From positions 62,001 through 126,000 of the forward strand of contig NZ_NFLT01000004.1 in the NCBI RefSeq assembly GCF_002161055.1: a stretch of DNA of 64,000 nt, given 5' to 3'. The notes below the pieces were generated by a model. The model saw only the letters and a list, made by a program, of their open reading frames with translations. It searched no databases and was not told where the DNA came from. Source of the stretch: Tyzzerella sp. An114 (GTDB lineage: Bacteria; Bacillota; Clostridia; Lachnospirales; Anaerotignaceae). The position numbers and the translations under genes are program-made. Position 1 is the first letter of the stretch; every line of letters begins with the position of its first letter. Below, one piece after another: positions 1 to 8,544 of the stretch.

Positions 1-13
1 GAGGTAAATAATT

Positions 14-175
14 ATGGCAAAATATGTATGTACAGTATGTGACTATGTTTATGATGAGGCATTAGGAGATGAGGAACACGGAATTGCTCCAGGAACAAAA
101 TTCTCAGACCTTCCAGATGATTGGGAATGTCCTCTCTGCTCACAGGGAAAAGATGTTTTTGAAGAAACTGAATAA
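14..175 (+). CDS. Rubredoxin
   Basis: Small iron-sulfur electron carrier of 53 residues that holds one iron with four cysteines. The protein has the two expected knuckles: CTVC with the following DYVYD near the N-terminus, and CPLC near the C-terminus, with the family sequence PDDWECPLC. Length matches typical rubredoxins (about 52-54). A GAGG ribosome site at bases 1-4 precedes the ATG. Its promoter would lie outside the window. Rubredoxins serve oxygen and peroxide detoxification or other redox partners in anaerobes; the partner cannot be told here. A strong terminator follows directly. Confidence 0.96.
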   Translation: MAKYVCTVCDYVYDEALGDEEHGIAPGTKFSDLPDDWECPLCSQGKDVFEETE

Positions 176-190
176 AATATAAAAAAATTT

Positions 191-218
191 AGGCACTGCG
201 TTAGCAGTGCCTTTTTTT
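191..218. terminator. Intrinsic terminator, usable in both directions
   Basis: A 9-bp perfect stem (AGGCACTGC / GCAGTGCCT) with a GTTA loop is followed by seven T. It ends rubredoxin on the plus strand, and the facing acyltransferase gene stops at its edge on the minus strand. Confidence 0.9.
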
Positions 219-1248
219 ACATTATTGTAAATCTTTTATTTTTTATTGTCTCAAATATAATTCTCTTTATGAAAGCTACTATATAGCTAAATATTATTAC
301 AAGAGGAACAATTATAAAGAAATAAGGTAATGTGTTTATAACTGACTCTGTTTTTTCTAAAACTGGAGGATATAAAATAGTATCAAATATATAAGATATA
401 AGATACATATCAAGAGATAACATAGCTATATCTTGTATAAAAAACGCCAAAACTTTATTTTTAATATCCATGTCATAGAAAAGAAGAAATATAAATAAAG
501 TTACAATTAATGTAGGTAAAGCATTGTAACCACCAAGACAACCCCAATTAAAATGAACACCATAGCAACATTTATATGTTATAACAGCTTCAATAAAACA
601 TATTGCAAGTATCACAATAGCACATATCCATTTTTTTATTTTTATAGGATACTCTTTGATATATCTTCCTAAAAAGTAGTAAGTTATAGGATACATATCA
701 ATCCAATAATCAGGTATAAGTTTTAAACCTGATTTTAAATTAAAAACAGGAGGAAGAGCTGTTGAAAACAATAAAACTCCTAAAAGTAATGATTTATGTC
801 CTTTTGTTTTAAGATTATCATAAAGGAGATTTAAAAAAGGTATAAGTAGGAAAAGACCTATATACATTTCAATATACCATGCATAATTTGAAGCACTGTA
901 ATTGAATATAGTCATTATCCATTGAATTATACTCTGTTTTTCTCCTAAATATGTTATTTTAAATATTATTGTTATTACACATATAAAGACATAAGATATA
1001 AGTATAGGAATTATACTTTTATAGTGGTCTTTATTTATTTTTCTTTTGCCGTTAAGATAGCCTGTAAGAAGCATGAAAAGAGGAACACAGGTGAAAAAAA
1101 GCCATCTCATGTTGAGCATTATAAACATTCTTTTTCCTTGAACAGGATATGTATAAAAACCATTGTTAAGAAAAAAGTGTACACAAGGCACAAATAAAAA
1201 TGCTACAAAACGGACTATATCTATGCCAAGAACTCTTTTATTTTCCAT
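217..1248 (-). CDS. Membrane acyltransferase, acyltransferase family 3
   Basis: Integral membrane protein of 343 residues with about ten hydrophobic segments. The N-terminus (RVLGIDIVRFVAFLFVPCVH) has the family signature: a conserved Asp-x-x-Arg in the first helix and a His at its end. This is typical of acyltransferase 3 / OafA-WecH-like enzymes that transfer acetyl or succinyl groups to cell-surface sugars. The acceptor is unknown. It lies 15 bp after proC on the same strand and is probably co-transcribed, though no functional link is evident. GGAG precedes the ATG. Confidence 0.82.
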   Translation of the reverse strand: MENKRVLGIDIVRFVAFLFVPCVHFFLNNGFYTYPVQGKRMFIMLNMRWLFFTCVPLFMLLTGYLNGKRKINKDHYKSIIPILISYVFICVITIIFKITYLGEKQSIIQWIMTIFNYSASNYAWYIEMYIGLFLLIPFLNLLYDNLKTKGHKSLLLGVLLFSTALPPVFNLKSGLKLIPDYWIDMYPITYYFLGRYIKEYPIKIKKWICAIVILAICFIEAVITYKCCYGVHFNWGCLGGYNALPTLIVTLFIFLLFYDMDIKNKVLAFFIQDIAMLSLDMYLISYIFDTILYPPVLEKTESVINTLPYFFIIVPLVIIFSYIVAFIKRIIFETIKNKRFTIM

Positions 1249-1263
1249 AACAAAACAAACTCC

Positions 1264-2064
1264 TTAAATTCTGTTATCTTTTTCTATAACTGCATCAACA
1301 GCACTTATAATACTACTTTCAAAACTATCTTTTAAGAGTGAAGATACACCTTCTATTGTTGTTCCACCAGGAGAACAAACTCTGTCAACTAATGCCCAAG
1401 GGTGTTCGTCACTTTCAATAACCATTTTTGCACTTCCAAGTACAGAATTAGCAGCTATTTCAAGGGCTTGAGATTTAGTCAAACCATGTTTTACACCAGC
1501 ACGAGCAAGGGAGTCAATATAAATATATGCAAAGGCAGGAGAAGCTCCAGCAATAGCACTAAATACTCCAAATTTATCTTCAGCTATTTCTGTAACACTT
1601 CCTATTGTTTTAAATATTTCTTTTACAGTTTCTATATCTTCTTTTGTTGTGTTTTTGTTTCCGCATATTCCAGAAACAGAAGAACCAACAACAGCATTTA
1701 TATTAGGCATAACTCTTGCTATTTTTGTTTCTTCACCAAAAAGATTTTCAAGATATTCTGTTGTTTTTCCTGCTGCAAGGGATATTACAAGAGGTTTTTC
1801 TTTTAATATAATATCTTTTATAAAAGGTGCAACTTCAGCTAATATATGAGGTTTTACACCTAAAATAACAACATCACAGCCGCTAACAGCATCATTATAA
1901 TTTTCACATATATTTATACCACATTCATCAGCAAGTTTTTTTGCTGATATATTTGTTTTACTGATAGCAAATATATCCTTTGGAGAGACAGTATTTTTTC
2001 CAGAAACCATGCCTCTTATTATTGCTCCAGCCATATTTCCAGTACCTATAAAACAATATTTCAT
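1264..2064 (-). CDS. proC: Pyrroline-5-carboxylate reductase
   Basis: Last step of proline synthesis: NAD(P)H-dependent reduction of pyrroline-5-carboxylate. The 266-residue length is normal. The N-terminal Rossmann motif (FIGTGNMAGAI) binds the nucleotide. The C-terminal dimerisation/substrate domain has the conserved SPAFAY segment and the P5CR signature around DRVCSPGGTTIEGV, whose SPGGTT loop contacts substrate. No proA or proB is nearby, so this is a stand-alone gene followed by the acyltransferase. The start is an ATG with an AGGAG-like site about 10 bases upstream. Confidence 0.95.
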   Translation of the reverse strand: MKYCFIGTGNMAGAIIRGMVSGKNTVSPKDIFAISKTNISAKKLADECGINICENYNDAVSGCDVVILGVKPHILAEVAPFIKDIILKEKPLVISLAAGKTTEYLENLFGEETKIARVMPNINAVVGSSVSGICGNKNTTKEDIETVKEIFKTIGSVTEIAEDKFGVFSAIAGASPAFAYIYIDSLARAGVKHGLTKSQALEIAANSVLGSAKMVIESDEHPWALVDRVCSPGGTTIEGVSSLLKDSFESSIISAVDAVIEKDNRI

Positions 2065-2161
2065 GTATAATCAGCTCCTTTTTTACAAAATCCAATGTAT
2101 AAATAATATCACATAAAAAGTTTTTTTTACAGTACAAATAAATATACATAATATGGTTTGT

Positions 2162-2190
2162 TTGAATTTATAGTTGTATTTTGTTATAAT
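2162..2190 (+). promoter_or_regulatory. Sigma-A type promoter of the metF-metH operon
   Basis: TTGAAT and TATAAT are separated by exactly 17 bases, ending 79 bases before the metF ATG. The short leader has no S-box (SAM riboswitch) or T-box features, so methionine control of this operon is not visible here. Confidence 0.7.
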
Positions 2191-2269
2191 AAAACTTAAA
2201 TCTTTTTAATGAAAATTGGGGGATTTAGTTGAAATATCAAACAAAAGGCTTTGAAGGGAGAAAAAATAG

Positions 2270-3145
2270 ATGAAAATTAAAGATATTTTAAACAGTAAAA
2301 AGGTAACTCTTTCATATGAAGTATTTCCGCCAAAGGCAGGTGCTTCATTTGAGCCAGTAATAAATGCCGTTGATGAGCTTTGTAAAGATAAACCAGATTT
2401 TATGAGTGTTACATATGGAGCTGGCGGTGGAACAAGTAATAATACAGTAAAAATTGCTTCACATATTCAGAATGATTTAGGAGTAACAGCTCTTGCACAT
2501 CTTACATGTGTTTCTTCAACAAAAGAACAGGTTGCAAAAGCCATTGATGAAATAAAAGCAAACGGAATTGAAAATATACTTGCATTAAGAGGAGATATTC
2601 CAAAGGGTGGAGAATATCCTGTGGGAGAATATTATAAATATGCTTCAGAACTTGTAAAAGAAATTAAATCAAAGGGAGATTTTTGTGTTGGAGCAGCTTG
2701 TTATCCAGAAGGTCACACAGAGTGTGAGCATAAAGCTGATGATATAAGAAATCTTAAAATAAAAGTTGATAGTGGTGTAGATTTCCTTACAACACAGATG
2801 TTCTTTGATAACAATGTTCTTTACAACTTCCTTTATAGAATAAGAGAACAGGGCATAACAGTTCCTGTAATAGCAGGAATAATGCCTGTAACAAACGGAA
2901 AACAGATTTCAAGAATATGCCAGCTTTCAGGAACATATCTTCCAGCAAGATTTAAAGCAATAGTTGATAAATTTGGAGATAATCCAGAAGCTATGAAACA
3001 GGCTGGAATTGCCTATGCAACAGACCAGATTATAGACCTTGTAGCAAATGGAGTTAAGGGAATACATATATATACAATGAATAAACCTGATATTGCTGAA
3101 AGTATAAAGAAAAATCTTTCATATATAATAGGGGACAATCAGTAA
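2270..3145 (+). CDS. metF: 5,10-methylenetetrahydrofolate reductase
   Basis: FAD-dependent TIM-barrel enzyme making 5-methyl-THF, the methyl donor for methionine synthase. The 291 residues match bacterial MetF (about 296). Recognisable blocks are YEVFPPKAG at the N-terminus, SVTYGAGGG, the folate/FAD-binding LRGDIPKGG stretch and the TTQMFFDN segment. First gene of an operon with the MetH activation domain and MetH: its TAA overlaps the next ATG (TAATG). In acetogenic or other anaerobes MetF can also serve one-carbon metabolism, but this operon points to methionine synthesis. Confidence 0.96.
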   Translation: MKIKDILNSKKVTLSYEVFPPKAGASFEPVINAVDELCKDKPDFMSVTYGAGGGTSNNTVKIASHIQNDLGVTALAHLTCVSSTKEQVAKAIDEIKANGIENILALRGDIPKGGEYPVGEYYKYASELVKEIKSKGDFCVGAACYPEGHTECEHKADDIRNLKIKVDSGVDFLTTQMFFDNNVLYNFLYRIREQGITVPVIAGIMPVTNGKQISRICQLSGTYLPARFKAIVDKFGDNPEAMKQAGIAYATDQIIDLVANGVKGIHIYTMNKPDIAESIKKNLSYIIGDNQ

Positions 3146-3789
3146 TGGACATAAAAAGAAGTGAAGTATTAAGATATTTAGGCTATGGCAGAAATAAGGC
3201 TGATGAAAAAGTTATGAATGCTGTTGAGGAATGTATAGACCTTGTTATGAAAGCAGCAGACATGAAAAGTATATATCGTATATTTGACCTTTCGGTATCA
3301 GAAAATACAATAACAATAGACGGAAATTTTAAGACAGAGAGCAAAAATTTATCAAAAAATCTTAAAGGTTGTGAAAAAATAGTTTTATTTGGAGCAACCC
3401 TTGGAACAGGTGTAGATATGCTTATAAAACGCTACTCAAGAATTGACATGAGTTATGCAGTTATAATACAAGCTGTGTCCGCTACAATAATTGAAGAATA
3501 TTGTGATATATGCCAAAGAGAAATAGAAAATAAACTGGCTATGGAAAATAAATTTGTTCGTCCAAGATTTTCTCCGGGTTATGGAGATTTTTCTATAAAT
3601 CATCAGAAAGATATTATAAATATGCTTGACTGTCCAAGAAAAATTGGTCTTATGCTTACAGAAAGCCTTATGCTTGTGCCTTCAAAATCTGTTACAGCTG
3701 TTATGGGCATTTCATCGGAAAAACAGGATTGTCATATAAAAGGCTGTGAGGAATGTTCAAAACTTGACTGTAAATACAGAAGGAGTTGA
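3145..3789 (+). CDS. Stand-alone methionine synthase activation (AdoMet-binding) domain protein
   Basis: Protein of 214 residues resembling the C-terminal AdoMet-binding reactivation domain of cobalamin-dependent methionine synthase. That domain uses S-adenosylmethionine and an electron donor to rescue oxidised cob(II)alamin. The characteristic RPRFSPGYGDF motif, part of the AdoMet pocket in MetH, is at about residues 146-156. The C-terminus adds a Cys-rich tail (CHIKGCEECSKLDC) that could bind a metal. It is translationally coupled to metF by a 1-base overlap and precedes metH, which itself lacks this domain. The two proteins probably act together in trans. Confidence 0.88.
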   Translation: MDIKRSEVLRYLGYGRNKADEKVMNAVEECIDLVMKAADMKSIYRIFDLSVSENTITIDGNFKTESKNLSKNLKGCEKIVLFGATLGTGVDMLIKRYSRIDMSYAVIIQAVSATIIEEYCDICQREIENKLAMENKFVRPRFSPGYGDFSINHQKDIINMLDCPRKIGLMLTESLMLVPSKSVTAVMGISSEKQDCHIKGCEECSKLDCKYRRS

Positions 3790-3793
3790 AATT

Positions 3794-6202
3794 TTGAGTA
3801 TATTAGATATTTTAGGAAAAAGAATAGTATTTTTTGACGGTGGAACAGGAACACTTTTACAGGAAAAAGGATTACAGGCAGGAGAAGTGCCAGAACTTTG
3901 GAATATAAATCGACCTGATGACATTGTTGATATTCATAAAAAATATTTTGAAGCAGGGGCAGACATTGTTCTTGCCAATACATTTGGAGGAAACTCTATA
4001 AAACTTCATGATACAGATAAAACAGTTGAAGAAATAGTTAAAGCTGCTGTAAATAATGTAAAAAAAGCCGCTTGTGAAAGTGGTATAACAGATAGACCTC
4101 TTTTCTGTGCCCTTGATATGGGACCAACAGGAAAGCTCTTAGAACCTATGGGCGACCTTGATTTTGATGATGCCTATGAAGCTTTTAAGGAAATGGCTGT
4201 TTGTGGTGAAAAGGCAGGAGCAGACATTATACTTATAGAGACTATGAGCGACACTTACGAGCTTAAAGCCGCTGTTCTTGCAGCTAAAGAAAATACAAAA
4301 CTTCCTGTTTTTGCAACAGTTGTATTTGATGAAAAAGGAAAACTTTTAACAGGTGGAAATGTTAAAGCTGTTGTTGCAATGCTTGAAGGACTTGGTGTTG
4401 ACGCTTTAGGTATAAACTGTGGTTTAGGCCCTATTCAGATGAAAGATATAGCCCTTGAGATATTAAAAGAAGCCTCAATCCCTGTAATAGTAAATCCAAA
4501 TGCAGGACTCCCAAGAAATGAAAATGGAAAAACAGTATATGATGTTACACCGGAAAAATTTTCAGATGTTATGAAAGAAATAGCAGAGGCTGGAGCTTGG
4601 ATAATAGGCGGCTGTTGTGGAACAACACCGGAACATATATCACTTTTAAATAAAAAGTGTGGAGATATAACACCAAAAAAAATCGAGCCTAAAAATAAAA
4701 CTGTTGTGACATCTTATGCAAGAGCTGTTGAAATAAATGATATACCTGTAATAATAGGTGAAAGAATAAATCCAACAGGAAAATCAAGATTTAAACAGGC
4801 TTTAAGAGAAAATGACATTGATTATATATTAAAAGAAGGCTTTGCACAGCAAAAAAACGGAGCTCATATACTTGATGTAAACGTTGGACTTCCTGATATA
4901 GATGAAGTTTCAATGATAGAAGCAGTTACAAAAGAACTTCAAAGTGTAATAGACCTTCCTTTACAGATAGATACATCAAATACAGAGGCTATGGAAAAAG
5001 CTTTACGCCATTATAATGGAAAAGCTATGATAAACTCTGTAAATGGTAAAAAAGAGTCTATGGAAGCAGTATTCCCTCTTGTAAAGAGATACGGCGGTGT
5101 TGTTGTAGGTCTTACATTAGACGAAAGTGGTATTCCTGAAACAGCCGAGGGAAGATATGCTGTTGCAGAAAAGATTGTAAAGACAGCAGAAAGCTATGGA
5201 ATAAATAAAAAAGATATTGTTATTGATGTTCTCTGTATGACAGTAAGTTCTGATAATAAATCAGCTATGGTAACTCTTGAGGCATTAAAAATGGTTAAAG
5301 AGAGACTTGGAGTAAGAACAATACTTGGAGTATCAAACATATCTTTCGGACTTCCACAGAGGGAAATAATAAACTCAAACTTTTATACTATGGCACTTAT
5401 GGCAGGGCTTGACAGTGCCATAATAAACCCTGGTTCAGAAGTTATGATGAAGTCATATTATTCATATAAGGCTTTAGCTGGAAAAGATGAAAACTGTGTT
5501 GATTATATAGAAAAATATTCAGGAGAACAGTCAAAAGCACCTGTAAAACAGCAGACTTCAGGTGATATGACTTTAGGGGAGACAATAGAAAAAGGATTTA
5601 AAGACCAAGCAGGATTAATTGCCCTTGAAATGACAAAGACAATGAAACCTCTTGATATTATAAATTCTGAGCTTATACCTGCCTTAGACAAAGTTGGAAA
5701 AGGTTTTGAGAAGGGAACAATATTCCTTCCACAGCTTTTAATGTCTGCTGAGGCTGCAAAATCAGCTTTTGAGTCAGTTAAAACAGCTATGGATAAAATA
5801 GGAGAAGTCCAACAGAAAAAAGGTAAAGTTATACTTGCCACAGTAAAAGGTGATATACATGATATAGGAAAGAATATTGTAAAAGTATTACTTGAAAATT
5901 ATAGCTTTGAAGTTTACGATTTGGGAAAAGATGTGCCAATAGAAAAGGTAGTTGAAACAGCTATTGAGCATGATATAAAACTTGTGGGACTTAGTGCCCT
6001 TATGACAACAACAGTAACAAGTATGGAAGAAACAATAAAAGCCCTCAGAGATAAAAAGCCAGACTGTAAAGTAATGGTTGGAGGGGCAGTTTTAACACAG
6101 GAGTATGCAGATATGATAGGAGCTGACCATTATTCTAAAGATGCAATGGCGTCAGTATATTATGCAGAAAAAGTTTTATGTAGTTGTGATTGTTGTAAAT
6201 AA
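3794..6202 (+). CDS. metH: Cobalamin-dependent methionine synthase lacking the activation domain
   Basis: Transfers the methyl group of 5-methyl-THF to homocysteine through cobalamin. Of 802 residues, about 1-290 form the homocysteine-binding barrel, with zinc ligands in GINCGLGP and GGCCGTTPEH. About 310-570 form the pterin-binding barrel (IIGERINPTGK start). About 610-802 form the cobalamin cap and B12-binding domain with DIHDIGKNIV, whose His ligates cobalt. Full-length MetH is about 1200 residues; the missing C-terminal domain is the upstream gene. The reading frame extends upstream, but the likely start is TTG at 3794, nine bases after AGAAGGAG and just past the previous stop. Confidence 0.93.
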   Translation: MSILDILGKRIVFFDGGTGTLLQEKGLQAGEVPELWNINRPDDIVDIHKKYFEAGADIVLANTFGGNSIKLHDTDKTVEEIVKAAVNNVKKAACESGITDRPLFCALDMGPTGKLLEPMGDLDFDDAYEAFKEMAVCGEKAGADIILIETMSDTYELKAAVLAAKENTKLPVFATVVFDEKGKLLTGGNVKAVVAMLEGLGVDALGINCGLGPIQMKDIALEILKEASIPVIVNPNAGLPRNENGKTVYDVTPEKFSDVMKEIAEAGAWIIGGCCGTTPEHISLLNKKCGDITPKKIEPKNKTVVTSYARAVEINDIPVIIGERINPTGKSRFKQALRENDIDYILKEGFAQQKNGAHILDVNVGLPDIDEVSMIEAVTKELQSVIDLPLQIDTSNTEAMEKALRHYNGKAMINSVNGKKESMEAVFPLVKRYGGVVVGLTLDESGIPETAEGRYAVAEKIVKTAESYGINKKDIVIDVLCMTVSSDNKSAMVTLEALKMVKERLGVRTILGVSNISFGLPQREIINSNFYTMALMAGLDSAIINPGSEVMMKSYYSYKALAGKDENCVDYIEKYSGEQSKAPVKQQTSGDMTLGETIEKGFKDQAGLIALEMTKTMKPLDIINSELIPALDKVGKGFEKGTIFLPQLLMSAEAAKSAFESVKTAMDKIGEVQQKKGKVILATVKGDIHDIGKNIVKVLLENYSFEVYDLGKDVPIEKVVETAIEHDIKLVGLSALMTTTVTSMEETIKALRDKKPDCKVMVGGAVLTQEYADMIGADHYSKDAMASVYYAEKVLCSCDCCK

Positions 6203-6221
6203 AATAATAAAATAAAAAATT

Positions 6222-6256
6222 GGGGAAATCGAATTTTTTACGATTTCCCTTTTTTT
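6222..6256 (+). terminator. Intrinsic terminator after metH
   Basis: Stem GGGAAATCG / CGATTTCCC with an AT-rich loop, followed by seven T. Confidence 0.85.
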
Positions 6257-6270
6257 GAAAGGGTGTGTTA

Positions 6271-7095
6271 ATGATGAATAGAGTTATAAAAAGAGTTTGT
6301 TCAGTATATTTTAGTCCAACAGATACAACAAAAAAAGTTGTAAGTACAATAAGTGAAACTTTAGGTAATAAATTATTATTGCCTGTTGAAGTATTTGATT
6401 TTACTTTGCCAAAAGGAAGGGAAAAACCGCTTAAATTTAATGAAAATGATATTGTAGTTATAGGTACACCAGTGTATGCAGGGAGAGTTCCAAATGTTTT
6501 ATTAAAATTTCTTGATACAATGGAGGGAGAGGGAGCAATCTCAATTCCAGTTGTAGTTTTTGGTAATAGAAATTATGATGAAGCTCTTTTTGAGCTCTGT
6601 GAAATATGCAATAAATCGGGAATGAAAAATATTTCTGCCGGTGGATTTGTTGGAGAGCACGCTTTTTCATACATATTAGGAAAAGGAAGACCAGATAAAG
6701 ATGATGTGGATAAAATAAAAAAATTTGCCCTGTTGATAAGTGAAAAAATAGAAAAGACAGGGGATAATTTTGATAATATAGTTGTTGACGGTGGACCTGT
6801 GAAAAAATATTACAAACCACAGGATGAGTTTGGAAATTTTATTGATATAAGAAAAGTAAAACCTAAAGTAAATGAAAATTGTAATAATTGTAAGAAGTGT
6901 GTTTATGTATGTCCAATGGGTTCAATAAGCATTGAAAATGTAAGAGAATATACAGGAATATGTATAAAATGTGGAGCTTGTATAAAAAAGTGTCCTAAAA
7001 ATGCAAGATATTATGATGATGAGGGGTATTTGTATCATAAAATGGACCTTGAGAAAAGTTTTGAGAGAAGAGCAGAAATAAAAATCTTTGTATAG
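6271..7095 (+). CDS. EFR1-type flavodoxin-ferredoxin fusion protein
   Basis: Predicted electron-transfer protein of 274 residues. The N-terminal half is flavodoxin-like: YFSPTDTTKKVV is the FMN phosphate-binding loop and VVIGTPVYAGRVP is the second FMN-contact strand. The C-terminal part holds two 4Fe-4S motifs, CNNCKKCVYVCP and CIKCGACIKKCP. This matches the EFR1-family ferredoxins common in clostridia. The redox partner is unknown. Start chosen as ATG 6271, seven bases after GAAAGGG. It is monocistronic, starting right after the metH terminator. Confidence 0.88.
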   Translation: MMNRVIKRVCSVYFSPTDTTKKVVSTISETLGNKLLLPVEVFDFTLPKGREKPLKFNENDIVVIGTPVYAGRVPNVLLKFLDTMEGEGAISIPVVVFGNRNYDEALFELCEICNKSGMKNISAGGFVGEHAFSYILGKGRPDKDDVDKIKKFALLISEKIEKTGDNFDNIVVDGGPVKKYYKPQDEFGNFIDIRKVKPKVNENCNNCKKCVYVCPMGSISIENVREYTGICIKCGACIKKCPKNARYYDDEGYLYHKMDLEKSFERRAEIKIFV

Positions 7096-7201
7096 TATGT
7101 TTATTAACTTAATTTTAACTTTATTTTAACATGTATTTAAAGACTAACTGTATATTTATTTGTATACTAGAATTACTATAATAAATTGCAGGAGGTACAA
7201 T

Positions 7202-7672
7202 ATGAATACAAGAAGATTAAAAGATTTTACAGCCGGAGCTATACTTACAGCAGTTATTGTTGGAGGAGTTACAGTAGGTTACGCAAAAGTTGCACAGACA
7301 AGTATTCCAGTAACATATAATAATATAAAAGTTATTGTTGATGGAAAACAGCTTGTTACAGAAAAAGAACCTTTTATATATGACGGTACAACATATTTAC
7401 CTGTAAGAGCTGTTGGAGAAGCAGTAGGAAAAACAGTAGGTTGGGACGGAAAAACAAATACAGTAACACTTTCAAGCACAGGAAATAGTGGAGCAATAAC
7501 ACTTCCAGGAAATATCTATGATGATGATTATGATGATAGATATGACGATGATAAGTATGATGACGATTATGACGATATCTATGATGATGATTATGATGAC
7601 AGATACGACGACGATTATGACGACAGATATGACGATGACGACGATGACGATGATGACAGATATGATGATTAA
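7202..7672 (+). CDS. Secreted copper-amine-oxidase-N-like domain protein with Asp/Tyr-repeat tail
   Basis: Protein of 156 residues. Residues about 10-28 form a hydrophobic signal or anchor (AGAILTAVIVGGVTVGYA). Residues about 35-90 match the copper amine oxidase N-terminal-like domain found in many Firmicute surface proteins: VDGKQL, FIYDGTTYLPVRAVGEAVG and VGWDGKTNTVTL. The last 50 or so residues are almost entirely Asp and Tyr with a few Arg, Lys and Ile, in units close to YDDDYDDR. This tail is highly acidic and may bind calcium or other cations (inference). Start is ATG 7202, five bases after GGAGGT. Confidence 0.8.
   Translation: MNTRRLKDFTAGAILTAVIVGGVTVGYAKVAQTSIPVTYNNIKVIVDGKQLVTEKEPFIYDGTTYLPVRAVGEAVGKTVGWDGKTNTVTLSSTGNSGAITLPGNIYDDDYDDRYDDDKYDDDYDDIYDDDYDDRYDDDYDDRYDDDDDDDDDRYDD
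7505..7670 (+). repeat. Degenerate tandem GAT/GAC-TAT repeat encoding the acidic tail
   Basis: The 3' end of the gene is built from short units of GAT or GAC codons interrupted by TAT and AGA. Synonymous codons vary between units, so the repeat is old enough, or constrained enough, to have drifted at DNA level while the protein pattern is kept. Confidence 0.75.
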
Positions 7673-7695
7673 TAATTAAATATTGTTAGAATTAT

Positions 7696-7724
7696 AAAAG
7701 CAGCCTAAAGGCTGCTTTTATTTT
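7696..7724 (+). terminator. Intrinsic terminator
   Basis: Stem AAAAGCAGCC / GGCTGCTTTT with a TAAA loop and a short T-rich tail. Confidence 0.8.
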
Positions 7725-7776
7725 AAATTATGCACAAAATAAATATATATTTTTTGTGGAAAAATAAAGAAAAATA

Positions 7777-7803
7777 TTAGCACTCACCTATTGACAGTGC
7801 TAA
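7777..7803. promoter_or_regulatory. CIRCE operator (HrcA site)
   Basis: TTAGCACTC, nine bases, then CAGTGCTAA: the CIRCE heat-shock operator with one mismatch in the right arm. It lies about 160 bases upstream of hsp20 and overlaps the -35 box of the promoter at 7791-7819. HrcA binding should therefore block transcription at normal temperature. Confidence 0.9.
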
Positions 7804-7819
7804 CAAAAAGTATTATAGT
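7791..7819 (+). promoter_or_regulatory. Sigma-A promoter of hsp20 embedded in CIRCE
   Basis: TTGACA (7791-7796), 17 bases, TATAGT (7814-7819). The -35 box lies within the CIRCE centre and right arm. The leader of about 135 bases contains a further lone CAGTGCTAA half-site at 7910-7918. Confidence 0.8.
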
Positions 7820-7961
7820 ATATTCAGAACAAAGGAAAAGGTTAAAAGATATAACCTACTTTGTTAATATAAAATTTTATAAAAAATCAACACCCTCGGA
7901 TTTCTCCGACAGTGCTAAAAATTAACGTAATTAAAATGTCTTTTGAAAGGAGATATGACTT

Positions 7962-8414
7962 ATGATGATGCCTAGTATTTTTGGAGAAAACTTATTTAAT
8001 GATGATTTTATGGATTTTCCTTTTGAAAAAGAATTTTTTGGAAAAAGAAATCCTCTGTATGGAAAACATGCAAAAAATATGATGAAAACTGATGTACGTG
8101 AGACAGAAGAAAGCTATGAAGTAGACATTGATTTACCGGGATTTAATAAAGATGAAATCAGCGTAAAACTTGAAAATGGTTATATGACTGTGTCAGCTGC
8201 AAAAGGTCTTGATAAAGAAGAAAAAGATGATAAAGGTAGATATATAAGACAAGAACGTTATGCAGGTTCAATGACAAGAAGTTTTTATGTTGGTGAAACA
8301 CTTAAAACAGAAGACATCAAAGCTAAATACGAAAATGGTATTTTAAAACTTTCAATGCCTAAAAAACAGCCTGAAGCTGTTGAACATACAAATTATATAC
8401 AGATTGAGGGATAA
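7962..8414 (+). CDS. Small heat-shock protein, Hsp20/alpha-crystallin family
   Basis: ATP-independent chaperone that holds unfolding proteins, 150 residues. Residues about 42-145 form the alpha-crystallin domain, with the VDIDLPGFNKDEISVKLENG strand pair and the conserved ending NGILKLSMPKK (a G-I-L-x-L variant). The N-terminal region begins MMMPSIFGEN. AAAGGAGA lies eight bases before the ATG. Regulation by HrcA is supported by the upstream CIRCE element. Monocistronic, closed by a strong terminator. Confidence 0.95.
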   Translation: MMMPSIFGENLFNDDFMDFPFEKEFFGKRNPLYGKHAKNMMKTDVRETEESYEVDIDLPGFNKDEISVKLENGYMTVSAAKGLDKEEKDDKGRYIRQERYAGSMTRSFYVGETLKTEDIKAKYENGILKLSMPKKQPEAVEHTNYIQIEG

Positions 8415-8444
8415 CCCATAATAAAAAACATTAATAAATTTTTT

Positions 8445-8477
8445 AAGGACATCACATAAATGTGATGTCCTTTTTTT
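8445..8477 (+). terminator. Intrinsic terminator after hsp20
   Basis: Twelve-bp perfect stem AAGGACATCACA / TGTGATGTCCTT, TAAA loop, T run. Confidence 0.92.
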
Positions 8478-8544
8478 ATAAGTCATAGTATAAAAAAAAG
8501 TACATATATTTAATATGAAAACAATTTAAGGAAGTGCCTTTTGT

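Noticed and set aside
1402-1806. Plus-strand open frame inside proC
   Set aside because: Shadow of a strongly supported gene, with low-complexity composition.
2191-2269. SAM riboswitch before metF
   Set aside because: The leader is too short and lacks S-box helices.
7891-7918. Second complete CIRCE element
   Set aside because: Only the right half-site CAGTGCTAA is clear; the left arm does not match.
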